Part shown: positions 1 through 10,276 of the stretch, piece after piece
Position numbering within the stretch: the stretch's first letter is position 1
Layout of the letters: every line of letters starts with the position of its first letter
The notes under the pieces: generated by a model
What the model saw: only the letters and a program-made list of their open reading frames with translations
Databases searched by the model: none
Told to the model about the DNA's origin: nothing
Translations under genes and position numbers: made by a program
Source: Acidiferrobacter thiooxydans
Lineage (GTDB): Bacteria; Pseudomonadota; Gammaproteobacteria; Acidiferrobacterales; Acidiferrobacteraceae
Length of the DNA: 32,739 nt
Direction: 5' to 3'
Assembly (NCBI RefSeq): GCF_003333315.1
Contig: NZ_PSYR01000004.1
Location: 1-32,739, forward strand

Positions 1-834
1 GTCGTGGGTCTGGCGAATTTATTGAACTGCGCATAGTCCATGTGCCGCGGGAACTTCTGGATCGACTGTATCCAGTGCGTAAAGTGCGCGCTGCTCACCA
101 CGTGCGTCTTGAACCCCATCCACGAGAAGCCGGCGCCGCTGAAGTTCGCGGAATATCCCCTGTATTGACGATCTTGTCAGCCACCAGCACCTGCTTTGTG
201 CGCATACCGGGCATGACATCGATCATGCCGGCCAAGTTGGGTATGAAGAAGTCATTCACGACAGTGGCCGACGTCATATGGAATACCACCGGCGTCCCGC
301 GCGGGATCACGAGTTCATTGGCGACGGCGATATGCTGCTTTGGATAGACGAACAGCCATTGCCAGTCGGTGGTGATGACATCGACGTTCAGGGGTGCGCT
401 CCGGGATTGGCGGCCGATGCGGTCTTGGTCTTGATCATACGTGGATCGTAGGGATTGACCGCATAGGTCCCCTTGTACGACTCATAGCCGAGCATCGCCA
501 CGGTGAGCAACGGGATCGCCACACTATAAGTTCTATGAGATTCGAATGAGACCAGTGGGGGTCATAGGCGGCGTTGGTGTTGGTCTTGCGATAGCGCAGC
601 AGAAAGTAGGTGGTGATAATCGCCGTGGGGACAATGATCCCGAGCATGACCGCGACATCGAGAATCGTAAATCGCATATCGGCCCCTGACAGGGGCCCCG
701 CCGGCCGAAAGATCAGGAATTGTCGGGCAAGGCCATGGGCGGAACAACCGGAAGAAAACAGCAGGGAGAGGGAACCAGGGACGGGCGAGATGCCCAATCC
801 TACGTGCAATCATATCGTACCGCCTGGCCAGCAT
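1..834 (-). pseudogene. cyoA: Cytochrome bo3 quinol oxidase subunit II (CyoA-like), frameshifted, cut by window edge
   Basis: Subunit II of a proton-pumping bo3-type terminal oxidase in the inner membrane. The pieces read in order across three frames: a lipoprotein-like leader (LLFSSGCS), a TM hairpin (MRFTILDVAVMLGIIVPTA then SHSNLIELIVW and IPLLTVAMLGYESYKG), the cupredoxin strand LNVDVITTDWQWLFVYP, then SATVVNDFFIPNLAGMI, and GYSANFSGAGFSWMGFK near the left edge. The Cys ligands of a CuA centre are absent from the last stretch, as in quinol rather than cytochrome c oxidases. The start at 834 is chosen for a GGGAGG ribosome site 7 bp upstream. Frame changes are needed near 770, 521, 392 and 170. 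With four breaks in 0.8 kb this gene is far more damaged than its neighbours and sits beside transposase debris, so it may be a true pseudogene, although base-calling error cannot be excluded. Confidence 0.75.
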
Positions 835-909
835 CGTGACGCCTCCCGCGTGTTTCCTTGGGCGAACGGACAGGAGCCCCAATGCGGCGGGCCCCTATAC
901 ATCATTCGG

Positions 910-943
910 GCATATAATAATATGCGAAATCGCAATACGCCAA
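910..943 (-). promoter_or_regulatory. Candidate promoter with AT-rich inverted repeat upstream of cyoA
   Basis: Reading leftward, TTGGCG (943-938) is followed after 18 bp by TATTAT (919-914), a plausible sigma-70 pair about 80 bp before the cyoA start. The -10 region lies inside a 16-bp inverted repeat, GCATAT-AATA-ATATGC (910-925), which could be an operator. The call rests on motif resemblance only. Confidence 0.3.
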
Positions 944-1087
944 GAAGATTTTGCCACAGTACCCATAAAAAAGATCGACGGGTCGGTGCCCCCGGGACTC
1001 GGTGGCGCGCGATCGGTCACGCGGATCGGTATCTGGGGCAGCAGACAGGAATAGCGTACGAGCCGCTGACGTCTGCGACCCACAACG

Positions 1088-1210
1088 ATGGGAATTGATC
1101 TGGTAAAGACGGTTTTTGCCGTCCACAGCGTCCATGCCCTGCGTCAAAGACCCACAAGAACGATGCCGTCGCTGCCGAAGCGATCTCGGAAACGGTCTCG
1201 CATCCAGCGA
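1088..1210 (+). mobile_element. IS110-family transposase remnant
   Basis: GIDLVKTVFAVHSVHA at 1088 matches the start of IS110-type DEDD transposases (typically GIDLAKNVFQVHGV). About 60 bp on, in another frame, KTHKNDAVAAEAISETVSHP (from 1147) matches the internal KNDAADAEAICEAVARP region. In intact proteins these two blocks are roughly 80 residues apart. The gap here is about 20, so most of the first domain is deleted and the rest of the gene is missing. This is a dead fragment. Confidence 0.6.
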
Positions 1211-1329
1211 GGCGCGGCCCGCGAAGATCGGACAGCCGACAGTCGAGAAGAATATCTGGTCACGAGCGCCCAGGCAGAACCGGTGCCGAGCGGATCGAAC
1301 CGGCGCATTCCCCTTGCCGGTCAGCGCCC

Positions 1330-1690
1330 CGTGCTGGCGCTGGGCCCTGCTCCTGGTCTATCAGAACCCGGCCCGGGTCGAGATGTGGCTACAAAACCGA
1401 CTACCCGAGGCTCCGCGCCCCAATGACGCGTGTGGGGGCCGATATCCGCCATCAGGGTACAGCTCACGGCCGCACGACCGTCGGTCTCTGCCCATGGAGG
1501 CTTGTGAGATCGCCATGATTCGTGGCGACAACGGCCGGTGGAGCGGGAAGCCCCGCTCTTTAGGGTGGCGCGCGTCATAACCTTTCTCAAGCGCTTGCGG
1601 GCAGGCAGGGGTTACCCCATCTTTCTCATTGTTGACGGCCGCCTTGCGCATCGCACGAAGCGTGTTCAGCGCCTTGTCCCCGCAGGATCC
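1330..1690 (+). mobile_element. IS630-family transposase remnant
   Basis: Two blocks typical of IS630 transposases are visible in order. WALLLVYQNPARVEMWLQNRLP (1338 onward) corresponds to the stretch before the DDE domain. VITFLKRLRAGRGYPIFLIVDGRLAHRTKRVQ (about 1575-1670) corresponds to the second catalytic strand, normally FLIVDGHPAHR, here with the His after DG replaced by Arg. Frames change between the blocks, and the first-Asp region and the terminal PPYSPELNP block are missing or unrecognisable. It is non-functional. No terminal repeats were found around it. Confidence 0.6.
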
Positions 1691-1782
1691 TTCCCCGCCC
1701 TGATCGGCGGGCTTGGCGCGCGCCCGACCATGATCGCCACCCGGCGAACCCGCGTGCAGGCGACTTGCGAGGGCCGGGGCGA

Positions 1783-2336
1783 TCAGGAGCGGTTCTTGGC
1801 GGCGATCCCGGTCTCTATGCCATCGAGACTGACGGCGTTACGCTCATGCCAATATCGCCGTACACCCTCCTCGCCCTTCTTCTCGGTCCAGATACGCAGG
1901 TCCGGCCGGTCGCCGGCGAAATCGAAGTACGGTACCCCGAAGCCGCACGAGGTCTGCACGAGGTCGATCGCGACATCGAAGATCTGACGGGCGCCGGGCA
2001 ACGGCGGAAAGAGCGCGGCAAGTACCGGCCAGTCGGGATCCGTATGGTGGAGGGCGCGCGCGGTGCCGTAGAGCCGCAGAATGACAGGGTCGCCGCTAAA
2101 GGCGCAGAACATGAGTGTCATGCGCGCATCGCTCTGGACATGGGCCGCGACTCGTTGCCGCTACCTGTGAGGTTCAGCCATGCCACGCGATTGGGATCGA
2201 GGATGCGCAGGCTATCTAGTCCCTTAGGCGAGACATTGACGCGCGAGTCGCAGGTGGCGGTGGCCACGAAGAAGATCTTCTGTTCCGTTATAAAGCGCGC
2301 CCAGCGTTCAGGGATATGCGCGTACTGCTTGGCCAT
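1783..2336 (-). CDS. Pyridoxamine 5'-phosphate oxidase-family (FMN-binding split barrel) protein, frameshifted
   Basis: A small cytosolic FMN-binding-fold protein of about 184 residues; substrate unknown. The N-terminal part carries IFFVATA and VNVSPKGLDSLRILDPNRVAWLNLTGSGNE. The C-terminal part, in another frame, carries MTLMFCAFSGDPVILRLYG, ARQIFDVAIDLVQTSCGFGVPYF and WTEKKGEEGVRRY, all characteristic of this PPOX subgroup. A one-base gain near 2149 joins the halves (GNES-AAHVQSDARMTLMF). The ATG at 2336 follows a GAGGTGGGG purine tract. It starts 47 bp after the treY stop, so it may be the last gene of the glucan operon, though no metabolic link is evident. Confidence 0.75.
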
Positions 2337-2383
2337 CGACCACCCCACCTCAACTGTCGCGGGAACTCCGGGGCCTTAGGGTA

Positions 2384-5332
2384 TCACGCAGGCCGTCTCC
2401 AGGCCCCGCGACACTCATCCGCGGGCGTCGTCCGCCCGTTCGTAGGCGCGATCAGGACCGCAATGGGGAAGCGCGCCACGATCGCTTCGAGCTCCCAAAA
2501 ACCGCTGTCGGCCATGGATGACGTCCCGAGCTCACCTGTCAAGACATCGCGCCATGACGATGGCGCAAGGTCTGCGGGTCGCGGGATGCGTGTCGCGCCC
2601 CACACCGCGCGTCCCAGCGGCAGGCGCAGGCCGCCCTCGGTGAGTGCCCAGTAATGGCGGGGCACGACCACGAGCATAGTCGCCTCTTCGTTGCGGCGGA
2701 CGAAACCCACGATATGCCGGGCATAAGGCCCCTCGGCCTGCAGGGGCTCGTAGTGCCCCTCGGCAAACAGCCGGGGATAGGCGCGCCGCAAATGTAAAAG
2801 GCGGCGGGTCAGGTGCATCTTTGCACGCCCGTCCTCGGGGTGCGCAAGCCACGCGGCCAGCAAAGCCGCGCGTCCGGCGGCATCCTCGTCATCGAAGCGC
2901 GCGACCTCGGCCAGCATGTGCGCACGGCACTCATAGTCCACCGGGCCCCTATTGTCCGGGTCTACGAGATGAAAGTCCCACAACTCGGTCCCCTGATAGA
3001 AGTCCGGGACCCCGGGCACGGTGAGCTTCAGCGCCACCTGACTTAGCGCCGTCCATAGCCCGGTGCGCGCGATCGGGCGACGAAGGCCGCGAGCGCGGCG
3101 AGTGTCTCGCCGTTTGTCACAGGGTCTGTGACGGCGTCTACGAACGCCGCCACGGCGCCCTCGTACTCGGGGCGGGCTTGACCCAGCTCGTCTCGGCCTT
3201 GGCCTCGCGCGCCGCCTTCAGCACATAATCTTTGAGGCGCCCGCGCATGTCGGCCCATGCCTCAGGACTGGGGGTAAGGGGCCAGATACCGATCAGGGTC
3301 TGATAAAAGAGATATTCATCGCGCGATGACGGTGCCGTCCCATCTAAGCCCTTGAAGGTCATGTGTCGCGCCTTCAGCCACTGCCCACGCGTGCCCCACG
3401 CCTCCGGGATCTCGGACAGGACATGCAATCGCGCGCGCACGTCCTCGCTGCGTTTGCTGTCATGGGTGGAGGTCGCGAGCAGTGTCCCAGGATGATCGCG
3501 CAGGCGCTCGATGTTGGCCTCATGGAAGTCCGCGCACGACACCGCAAAACGCGAAGGGTCGCCTCCCACCTCGTTTAGCGACACCATGCGATTATAGCGG
3601 TAGAAGAGCGTGTCCTCGAGGCCCTTGGCCATAACCGGACCTGTGTACTGCTGAAACGCCCCCACGAACTCCAGGATCTCGCCACGCTCCTCGGCGGCGC
3701 GCGCGTCCAGACCTTCGAGCAGCAACAGGTCATGAATAAAATCGACCGCCGCCGGCTCCACGAGCGCATTACGCTCCTTGGCCTGCGCGCATGCTGCGTC
3801 GATCACGGCACGATCCGCCGCACTCACACCGTCTGCCGTCACATAGGTACGGTACACGGGCAGGCACGCCACGATCTCAAAGAGCGCGGTCCTTTGCGCC
3901 GATAGCGTAAGATCACGTGTCCGCCGGTCACGCTCGGCGATGCGATCGAGCGCCATCCCCAAGGTATGGATCTCGCTGCCGAGAATGGTGTGCATAATCA
4001 GCACCTTGCACTCATAGAGCAGATTTGCGTAGTGGTCATGGGTGCCCACAAACGCCTCATAGGCTGCGTCGATGCCCGTCTCCCCATCGGCATCCACGAG
4101 CACGCCGCTCACAAGGCGTGTGAAATCGTAGCCGGTTGTGCCATGGACCGGCCAATCCCCGGGCAACGATTCATCGGCCCCCAGGATCTTCTCTACCACC
4201 ACATACAAAAGTCCGGGGTCGGTCGCGCCAACCATCCCTTTGGTCCGTCGCCGATCCCGCGCCCAGTCCTGGAGCCTCGCGCAATAGCCGCGCGGGTCGC
4301 GCAGCCCGTCAGGGTGATCGATCCTAAGTCCGGTCACATCACCGGCGGCAATCCAGCGGCCGATCAGTTCGTGCGTCGCCGCGAACACCTCGGGGTCTTC
4401 CATACGTAGCGCGGCGAGTTCGTTGATATCAAAGAAACGCCGGTAGTTGATCTCGTAGCCGGCGACGCGCCAGAACGCTAGCCGGTAGGCCTGCTGTTCC
4501 AAAAGCGCATGCAGGGCGTCGTAGCGGCGTGCGCCTGCGCCCTCATCCCCGTTATAGCGCGCCAGTACCGCCTTCAAGGCCTCAGCGCAGCGCGCATGCC
4601 CAGTCACCCACACAGCCATGCGGCTTACGCCCTCTGTGACAAGGCCGACCAACTCGGCGGCTACCGCGCCGTCTGCGATCTGACTCGAGGCGCGCTCGAA
4701 AAGCGCGATGAGATCTGATATCTCCTGCCCGATGGCCTCATCGCCGGGGCCCAAACCTTCGACACATTGCGCAACCTCCGCCAGAAGCTGCGGATAGGAC
4801 GCGGGGCTAAGCGGCAGTAGGTGATCGTAATACCGCACCACGAACCCGCCGTGACCGGCCTCGAAATCGAGCACAATGGCGCCGGCCTCCAGCACCTCGC
4901 CATAAGGTCCGCCGAGGATCGGAATGACGATCTTATCCTCGTAGGGCCGCTCGGGCGTCACCCAATCGATATCGAAATAATGCGCGAACCGGGACCGCCT
5001 CCCGAGCGCCAGTACGTCCCACCACAAGCGGTTTTCTGGATCGTCGACGCGCATATGGTTTGGGACGACATCGAGGATCTGGTAGAGCCCGTGGGCATTG
5101 AGTGTCCGCACGAAGGCCTGCCGCTCGGTCTCGGTGCCGACCTCGGGATTGATGCGTGTATGGTCGACGATATCGTAGCCATGATTGCTGCCGGCGTGGG
5201 CCTTGAGGTACGGTGAGGCGTAACAATGGCTGATACCGAGTTCGGCCAGATACGGGACAAGTCGTATGGCATCGCGAAAACCAAAGCCTTTGTGAAACTG
5301 CCAGCGGTAGGTGGCGCGCACGGGGTACCCAT
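2384..5332 (-). CDS. treY: Maltooligosyl trehalose synthase (TreY), with frameshifts
   Basis: A GH13 enzyme that isomerises the reducing-end alpha-1,4 bond of maltodextrin to the alpha-1,1 bond of trehalose, making the substrate for TreZ. The N-terminus RATYRWQFHKGFGFRDA and the barrel motif LDVVPNHMR are typical. The three active-site blocks are GLRIDHPDGLRDP (nucleophile Asp), YVVVEKILGADE (acid/base Glu) and ATSTHDSKRSEDVRAR. The C-terminal third is split by single-base losses at about 3175 (in the CCC run after WVK) and about 3076. After them the conserved VALKLTVPGVPDFYQGTELWDF and the tail resume. At the start, ATG 5332 gives MGTP and one more C in the CCCC run would lead into VRATYRW; a GTG at 5321 is already in frame. 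Full length is about 980 residues, normal for the family. The gene lies 54 bp after treZ. Confidence 0.9.
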
Positions 5333-5386
5333 GATGCGCCCGCCCGAGGGCCGACAATGCCGCGCGCGATGTGCTCGGATGCCGGC

Positions 5387-7260
5387 TCACGGACCGCCTG
5401 CCGTCGTGTCGGCCGCACCCGGCCATAGGCCCCAGCGGACCTCCCAGGGACCGAGCCGCCCCCGGCCGGCGCGCACGTCTCATAGAGGGTCATGGGCGCG
5501 GGACTCATGCGATCCGCAACGACTGCATCCGCGTCCCCCAGATTCGCGGCGAGATGCAATTGCGCGCCGTCGGCAAAAAGCCAGCCCACGGTCAGGCCAC
5601 GCGCGCCGAAGCGATTAAAGCCCAAGGTACGCACCTCGCCTGCCGCCAGCCGTGCGCCGATATGGCGCGCACGGGTTGCGAGCAGCTCACGATGGAACGT
5701 GAGCCAGTCCCGGCCCGGCGAGCGCTCTGCCTCTGTCCAGTCGAGCCGGCTCTTTATCAATGTTGCGGGATCGTTGGGATCCGGGATGTGGGCGCGACGC
5801 GACTCGTCGGCAAACTCAGGGAAGCGCGCGAATTCCCGGCGCCGCCCTTCGGTCACGGCGGAAGCGAGCTCAGGCCCGAAATCACAAAAAAACAGAAACG
5901 GCCGGCTGCAGGCAAACTCCTGACCCATGAACAGCAAGGGTGGCGAGGGCGCGAGCAGGAGCACAGCAGTCGCCGCGCGCACCGCCGCAGGCGATGCGAG
6001 CGCCGTTATGCGCTCCCCGAAGGCGCGGTTTCCGATCTGGTCATGATTTTGCAGAAATCCCACGAACGCTGTCGGCGACAGTCCGCGCGTCGATTCGCCG
6101 CGCACCCCTTCGCGGACCGCCGACCACTCACCCTGGTAGGCAAAGCCCTCGGTCAGGCAGCGACCGAGCCGGCCCGCCGGGTCATCCATGTAATCCGCAT
6201 AATAGCCATCGCGCTCGCCTGTCAAAAGTACATGCAGGACGTGGTGGATATCGTCGTTCCATTGCGCAGTGAATCCCTGGGGCCCGTCGCTACCATTGAG
6301 ATGGCCCGCCTCGTTGTTCTCGTTCTCCAAAACCAGATGGATGTGGCGCCCGCAAGCCCGCAGCGGTGCCACGGCCTCGGCGATGGCGGTTAATATCGAT
6401 TGCGGCGAATCGTCGACAATGGCATGCACGGCATCGAAACGCAGACCGTCGCAATGGTACTCGTGAAGCCAGTAGCGCGCGTTGGCGGTAAAGTAGGCAC
6501 GTACCGTAACGCTGCCCGGTCCATCGAAGTTTATGGCATCGCCCCACGGTGTACGATGACGCGAGGTAAAAAACTCGGGGGCATAGACGCCGAGATAGTT
6601 TCCATCCGGGCCGAAGTGGTTATAAACGACATCGACGAACACCATGAGCCCAAGACCGTGGGCGGCGGCGATCAGGGCCTTCAGGTCCTCGGGGCGACCA
6701 TAACGGCTGTCGGGGGCAAACGGCAACACACCGTCATAGCCCCAGTTGGCGCGCCCCGGGAAATCGGCGAGCGGCATGAGCTCTATGGCCGTCACCCCAA
6801 GCGTGGCCAGTCGCGGCAGGAGCGCCATGGCACCTGCGAAGGTTCCTTCGGGACTAAAGGTGCCGACATGAAGCTCGTAGACCACTACCTCGCCCCACGG
6901 ACGCCCACGCCACCCCCCATCACTCCACGCAAAGGCGTGCGCATCCACCACCTCGCTTGGACCATGCACATCTCGCGGCTGAAAGCGCGATGCCGGGTCC
7001 GGGACGTGCAGGCCGCCATCGATGCGGTAACGATACAGGCTTCCCGGGCGCGCCTGTCCGCTCGTGACCTGAAACCAGCCGCCCTCCAAGGCGTCCATGG
7101 GGACCACCACCCCCTCATCCTCCAGCACCACGTCGACCTGGCGCGCCGCCGGGGCCCACAACCGGAACCGTACCCCGTCCTCGACGCACTCGGCCCCGAA
7201 GCCCAGGGGTTCGTGACGCCTCGCCACCCCCGGAGTACGCGTGTCCTCGTGAACCGTCAT
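5387..7260 (-). CDS. treZ: Malto-oligosyltrehalose trehalohydrolase (TreZ), 3' frameshift
   Basis: A GH13 hydrolase that releases free trehalose from the maltooligosyl trehalose made by TreY. It has an N-terminal beta-sandwich (about residues 15-110, FRLWAPAARQVDVVLE), then a barrel with FVDVVYNHFGPDGNYL, DGLRFDAVHAI (nucleophile Asp276), HLVLENENN (acid/base Glu312) and GFLQNHDQIGNRA. The ATG at 7260 has a GGGAGG ribosome site 6 bp upstream. Near 5448 the reading frame leaves the family pattern. One extra C in GTCCCTGG restores the typical tail PWEVRWGLWPGAADTTAGGP and a stop at 5387. Without this correction the frame would run about 450 bp into treY, which is not credible. About 625 residues, as usual. 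It starts 32 bp after glgX. Confidence 0.92.
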
Positions 7261-7292
7261 GACGCCTCCCGAACGAATGCTGCCATTGCCAC

Positions 7293-9476
7293 TCAGTGCC
7301 CAAGCCCCATGCGCCGATCCGGGGTCGCTTCGCGCAACAGCACAAGCGAGCGCCCTTGCAGGGGATAAACACCGCTTGTGATCACCGCCCCCGTGGCGCG
7401 CGCCGGGACGCTATAGCTGGTATCGATATCCACCTGCCACCCCTGGGTCCTATAGGGGGGCAGCGCAAACGGGATCTCCTCGTGATGCGCGTTCAATAAC
7501 CACAGGAAATCGACATCCCCTATCATGCGCCCCCGGTCGTCGAACTCCTCCAGCCCCTCGCCGGCCAGGAACAACCCGAGACAGCGGGCAAAGCTCTGGC
7601 GCCACTCCTCATCGTTCATCTCGGTCGCGTCAGGCTTCAACCAAGTGATGTCCTTGATATCGCTGCCGTGGATACGCCGGCCCTGAAAAAACGAACGTCG
7701 GCGGAATACCTTATGGTTTTGCTTGATGCGGATCACATGCTGGACGAACCGCAAGAAATCGTGGTCCTCCGGTGTCAGCTCCCAGTTCACCCAATTGATC
7801 GGGTCGTCATGGCAATAGGCGTTGTTGTTGCCGCGTTGCGTGCGCCCGATCTCATCGCCGGCAAGGATCATCGGGACCCCCTGCGACAGCAGCAGGGTTG
7901 CAATCATGTTGCGCTTCTGGCGCGCGCGCAGGGCGCGTATGGCAGGGTCGTCCGTAGGTCCTTCGGCCCCACAATTCCATGACAGGTTGGTGTCGGTACC
8001 GTCGCGGTTGTCCTCGCCATTGGCCTCGTTGTGCTTGTCGTTGTAGCTCACCAGATCCTCGAGGGTGAAGCCGTCGTGCGCGGTCACAAAATTGATCGAG
8101 GCATAGGGATTGCGGCCGCCATGCCCATAGAGATCACTTGAACCCGTCAGCCTGTAGGCGAGCTCGCCGATGACCCCACCCTCCCCCTTCCAGTAGGCGC
8201 GCACCACGTCGCGGTACTTGCCGTTCCACTCAGTCCAGCCCACCGGAAAGTTGCCGACCTGGTAACCGCCTTCGCCGAGGTCCCAAGGCTCTGCAATGAG
8301 CTTGACCTGCGAGAGCACCGGATCCTGGTGGATGATATCGAAAAACGCCGACAACCGGTTCACGTCGTGCAGCTCGCGCGCCAAGGTCGAGGCGAGATCG
8401 AAGCGAAAACCATCGACATGCATCTCCAGGACCCAATAACGCAGTGAGTCCATGATGAGCTGCAAGACACGCGGATGGAGCATGTTCAGCGTGTTGCCAC
8501 AGCCCGTGAAGTCCATGTAATAACGTGCGTCCTCGGACGACAGGCGGTAATAGGAGAGGTTGTCTATGCCCCTGAACGACAGCGTCGGGCCCATGTGGTT
8601 GCCCTCGGCCGTATGGTTGTATACGACATCGAGAATGACCTCTATCCCGTTTGAATGAAACGCCTTCACCATCGTCTTGAACTCGGATATCTGGCCGCTC
8701 GCCGAATAACGCGCATCGGGTGCAAAGAACCCGATCGAATTGTAGCCCCAGTAGTTGCGCAGCCCGCGCTCGACCAGATGACGATCGTCTATGAAGGCGT
8801 GCACCGGCATGAGCTCGACGGCGGTGATGCCAAGCGACTTCAGGTATTCGATGACGCGCGCCGATCCGAGGCCGGCATAGGTACCGCGCAAGTCCTGGGG
8901 TATGAGCGGGTGCAGCCAAGTGAAGCCCTTCACGTGCAGCTCATAGATGATGGTGTCATGCCAGGGCGTGCGCAAAAGCCGGTCGTCGCCCCAGCTGAAT
9001 GCCGATTCCACGACCCGCGCCTTGGGCATGAATGGCGCGTTGTTGGCGCGATCGAACGACAGGTCCTCGAGCTTGTGGCCGACACGGTAGGCAAAATGCG
9101 CATTGCTCCAGCGCAACTCGCCGGCAATGGCCTTGGCATATGGGTCTAGGAGCAGCTTATGGCCATTGAAGCGATGGCCATGGCGCGGGTCGTAGGGCCC
9201 ATAGACCCGATAGCCATAGAGCCAGCCCGGCCGCGCCTCCGGCCGGAGGTAGCAGTGCCACACCTGATCGGTCTGCCAGCGCACCGGGATGCGCGCAGTC
9301 TCGTGACGTCCGTCCTCGGTGAACAAACACAGTTCCACCCCTTCGGCATGTTCGGAAAAGAGTGCGAAGTTGACGCCTTCGCCGTCCCAGGTGGTACCCA
9401 AAGGATAGGGCCGTCCAGGCCAGACCGCATGGCGGCCTGCAGCCCGTGGTCCGGTGGTCCGACGCTCTTCGCTCAT
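7293..9476 (-). CDS. glgX: Glycogen debranching enzyme (GlgX/TreX type isoamylase)
   Basis: A GH13 subfamily 11 enzyme that hydrolyses alpha-1,6 branches of glycogen, supplying linear maltodextrin for TreY/TreZ and MalQ. The N-terminal domain PYPLGTTWDGEGVNFALFSEHAEGVELCLF is diagnostic. Barrel motifs are LDVVYNHTAEGNHMGP, HVDGFRFDLAST (nucleophile Asp), KLIAEPWDLGEGGYQVGNFP (acid/base Glu) and NFVTAHDGFTLEDLVSYNDKHN. The reading frame is intact for 727 residues from the ATG at 9476, slightly longer than E. coli GlgX. The frame remains open for 36 more codons upstream, but the ATG at 9476 follows GGATGAGG and begins just before the conserved part. It sits 10 bp downstream of the membrane-protein gene. 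In trehalose operons this protein is often named TreX. Confidence 0.95.
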   Translation of the reverse strand: MSEERRTTGPRAAGRHAVWPGRPYPLGTTWDGEGVNFALFSEHAEGVELCLFTEDGRHETARIPVRWQTDQVWHCYLRPEARPGWLYGYRVYGPYDPRHGHRFNGHKLLLDPYAKAIAGELRWSNAHFAYRVGHKLEDLSFDRANNAPFMPKARVVESAFSWGDDRLLRTPWHDTIIYELHVKGFTWLHPLIPQDLRGTYAGLGSARVIEYLKSLGITAVELMPVHAFIDDRHLVERGLRNYWGYNSIGFFAPDARYSASGQISEFKTMVKAFHSNGIEVILDVVYNHTAEGNHMGPTLSFRGIDNLSYYRLSSEDARYYMDFTGCGNTLNMLHPRVLQLIMDSLRYWVLEMHVDGFRFDLASTLARELHDVNRLSAFFDIIHQDPVLSQVKLIAEPWDLGEGGYQVGNFPVGWTEWNGKYRDVVRAYWKGEGGVIGELAYRLTGSSDLYGHGGRNPYASINFVTAHDGFTLEDLVSYNDKHNEANGEDNRDGTDTNLSWNCGAEGPTDDPAIRALRARQKRNMIATLLLSQGVPMILAGDEIGRTQRGNNNAYCHDDPINWVNWELTPEDHDFLRFVQHVIRIKQNHKVFRRRSFFQGRRIHGSDIKDITWLKPDATEMNDEEWRQSFARCLGLFLAGEGLEEFDDRGRMIGDVDFLWLLNAHHEEIPFALPPYRTQGWQVDIDTSYSVPARATGAVITSGVYPLQGRSLVLLREATPDRRMGLGH

Positions 9477-9486
9477 TGCCTCATCC

Positions 9487-10188
9487 TCACCGCCGATCCA
9501 GCCCTTCGCCGATACCCTGTGGACGCTCGCGCGGCCAATCGCGTTCCAGTACATGCGCCGCCCAACGTCGGCCCCCAAGGCCAAAGGCGAGGGCTGCCGC
9601 GAGCGTCACTCCACCAAGCAGGATGAGAAACGAGTCACGTATGAGCCTCTGGCCTATGTGTAACTCGCCCAATACCATGAGTATCACAAATGCGATCACG
9701 ATCGAGCGCATCAGGCGCCCAAGGAGCGGGGCATCGGCAAGCCCCAGTTCATTTCCGTACAACGTCACCGATTGCGCCACGAAACGCGCGAAGTACAAAC
9801 CGGCCGTGAGCATCAGGAGCGCGACCATAAGGCGCGGGATATAGAGCGCGATGCGCGTGGTCACGGCCGCGCCCGCCGACAGGCCGGCGATATCGAGGGC
9901 CCATACCATGGCGATCAGGATCGCGAGCGCCGCCACCAGCATCCCCATGAGACCGGTGGTGTCGGTCCCGGCACCGCCTGCCGCTAACAATCCGTCGAGT
10001 CCGGCGCGCTCCGTCACAATATGAAAATTCATGGCGCGCAGCGTCTTCGTGGCCACGAACCGCAGAAAGCGGGCCGCCAACCACCCGCCGCCAAGAATAC
10101 CGAGCGCAATAAGAATAGGCGGCAACCACCGCTGCCACTGCCAGACGATCGCTGGCAGGGGCGCGAGCGCCGCGTGTAGGATAGTCAT
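9487..10188 (-). CDS. Mechanosensitive channel-like TM-helix-repeat membrane protein
   Basis: An integral inner-membrane protein of 233 residues, with five likely TM segments at about 21-41, 78-98, 112-135, 160-176 and 186-206. The pattern of short helices with Gly/Ala-rich turns and the ending LLGGVTLAAALAFGLGGRRWAAHVLE resembles the conserved TM-helix family (PF05552) of MscS-related and CmpX-like proteins. It lacks the cytoplasmic beta/alpha domain of a full MscS. The start at 10188 is fixed by the ribosome site AGAAGGAGG 8 bp upstream, the strongest in the operon. It lies between the treS-maltokinase fusion (88 bp gap) and glgX (10 bp gap). A role in sensing or relieving osmotic stress beside trehalose genes is attractive but unproven. 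Confidence 0.75.
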   Translation of the reverse strand: MTILHAALAPLPAIVWQWQRWLPPILIALGILGGGWLAARFLRFVATKTLRAMNFHIVTERAGLDGLLAAGGAGTDTTGLMGMLVAALAILIAMVWALDIAGLSAGAAVTTRIALYIPRLMVALLMLTAGLYFARFVAQSVTLYGNELGLADAPLLGRLMRSIVIAFVILMVLGELHIGQRLIRDSFLILLGGVTLAAALAFGLGGRRWAAHVLERDWPRERPQGIGEGLDRR

Positions 10189-10276
10189 GATGTCAGCCTC
10201 CTTCTCCGTATGAATCGCCCAACGCCCCGTCCCGGACAGCCCCCCAGGGGCGCCGACCTCAGGCGTTTTTGTGAAT

